From: CAXXOK01 sp035353235
GTDB taxonomy: Bacteria; Bacillota; Clostridia; Christensenellales; Aristaeellaceae
DNA: 21,709 nucleotides
Assembly (NCBI GenBank): GCA_035353235.1
Contig: DAOPZG010000033.1
Coordinates: 1 to 21,709, forward strand
Direction of reading: 5' to 3'
Part shown: positions 21,150 to 21,709 of the stretch, piece by piece
How the letters are laid out: each line of letters opens with the position of its first letter
How positions within the stretch are numbered: the stretch's first letter is position 1
Translations under genes and position numbers: made by a program
Notes under the pieces: model-generated
Seen by the model: only the letters and a program-made list of their open reading frames with translations
What the model was told of the DNA's origin: nothing
The model's database searches: none

Positions 21150-21709
21150 TTAGTCGATGGTCTTGTCGTCGTTCAGCTTCTTCACCATGGCGACGGCCTC
21201 GGCGAAGGGGAAGGTGCCCATGTTATCGCCCTTGCGGTTGCGGATGGTCACGGTCTTTTCTGCGGCTTCGCGGTCGCCCAGCACGAACATGTAGGGAATC
21301 TTCATCATCTGGGCCTCGCGTACCTTAAAGCCGATTTTCTCGTTGCGCAGGTCCATTTCCGGGCGCAGTTCGGCATCCAGCAGCAGGTTTTGCAGTTCCT
21401 TCGCGGCCGCGTCGCTGCGGTCCGTGATGGTCATAATCTTCACCTGCACAGGCGCAAGCCAGGTGGGGAACGCACCGCCGTACTGCTCGGTAAGGATACC
21501 GATAAAGCGTTCGATGGAGCCGAACACCACGCGGTGGATCATCACGGGGCGGTGCTTTTCGCCGTCCGCGCCGGTATAGGTGAGGTCAAAACGTTCCGGC
21601 AGGTTCATATCCAGCTGGATGGTGCCGCACTGCCAGGTACGGCCGATGCAGTCCCGCAGGTGGAAGTCGATCTTGGGGCCGTAGAACGCGCCGTCGCCCT
21701 CGTTGATGG
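21150..21709 (-). CDS. thrS: Threonyl-tRNA synthetase, C-terminal part
   Basis: ThrRS joins threonine to its tRNA. Only the last 185 residues are in the window; the 5' end lies beyond 21709. The visible part begins INEGDGAFYGPKIDFHLRD, continues through GRTWQCGTIQLD, then MIHRVVFGSIERFIGIL (class II motif 3, with the zinc-ligand histidine in MIHR). The anticodon-binding domain follows: FPTWLAPVQVKIMTITD, LRNEKIGFKVREAQ, and IPYMFVLGDREAAEKTVTIR. The Met at 21608 is internal (family members have a hydrophobic residue there), not a start. A strong terminator follows 10 bp past the stop. Any T-box leader would be outside the window. Confidence 0.97.
   Translation of the reverse strand, partial: INEGDGAFYGPKIDFHLRDCIGRTWQCGTIQLDMNLPERFDLTYTGADGEKHRPVMIHRVVFGSIERFIGILTEQYGGAFPTWLAPVQVKIMTITDRSDAAAKELQNLLLDAELRPEMDLRNEKIGFKVREAQMMKIPYMFVLGDREAAEKTVTIRNRKGDNMGTFPFAEAVAMVKKLNDDKTID

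Overview
The window looks like chromosomal DNA from a GC-rich member of the Clostridia (Firmicutes), probably from a draft or metagenome assembly. The signs are AGGAGG-type ribosome binding sites before most genes, sigma-A-like promoters (TTGACA / TATAAT), a monoderm-style membrane-anchored SH3 surface protein, a clostridial-type diaminopimelate decarboxylase, and exactly 100 Ns at 8918-9017. The taxon is an inference from protein style and cannot be narrowed from sequence alone. I see no rRNA, tRNA, CRISPR array or transposase gene.

Layout, left to right. 1-2196: a promoter and possibly structured leader precede a small TM1266/ACT-like gene; an intergenic inverted repeat (664-829) follows; then lysA, the last step of lysine synthesis. 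2245-4647: convergent to lysA is a LacI-type ligand sensor fused to a diguanylate cyclase without a DNA-binding domain. 4855-6450: a compact phage-like regulatory island holds a DUF1492/sigma-region-4-like gene, a 55-aa gene, an Xre repressor on divergent promoters sharing an operator array, and a 36-aa ORF. 6855-10681: one very large surface protein with a signal peptide, two Ig/MucBP-like segments, five SH3b domains joined by Thr/Pro-rich linkers, a transmembrane helix and a cytoplasmic tail with six NPF motifs. It is broken in the assembly by the N gap inside a 48-bp tandem repeat. 10918-13233: a likely operon of NUDIX ADP-ribose pyrophosphatase, a 50-aa membrane protein, a RimJ/L-type acetyltransferase and a TPR lipoprotein. 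13353-18711: gyrA and gyrB on the minus strand, separated by about 730 bp of non-coding DNA built from two diverged structured repeats in inverted orientation. 19269-20438: a 7-TM diguanylate cyclase. 20548-21009: a GNAT acetyltransferase. 21150-21709: the C-terminal part of thrS, cut by the window edge.

Working together: most genes are housekeeping (lysA, gyrBA, thrS, NUDIX). Two unrelated diguanylate cyclases, one cytoplasmic and ligand-sensing, one in the membrane, suggest c-di-GMP signalling, but no EAL or HD-GYP phosphodiesterase and no recognisable c-di-GMP riboswitch is in the window. The most unusual material is the gyrB-gyrA intergenic repeat pair, the NPF-tailed SH3 protein and the small Xre island.
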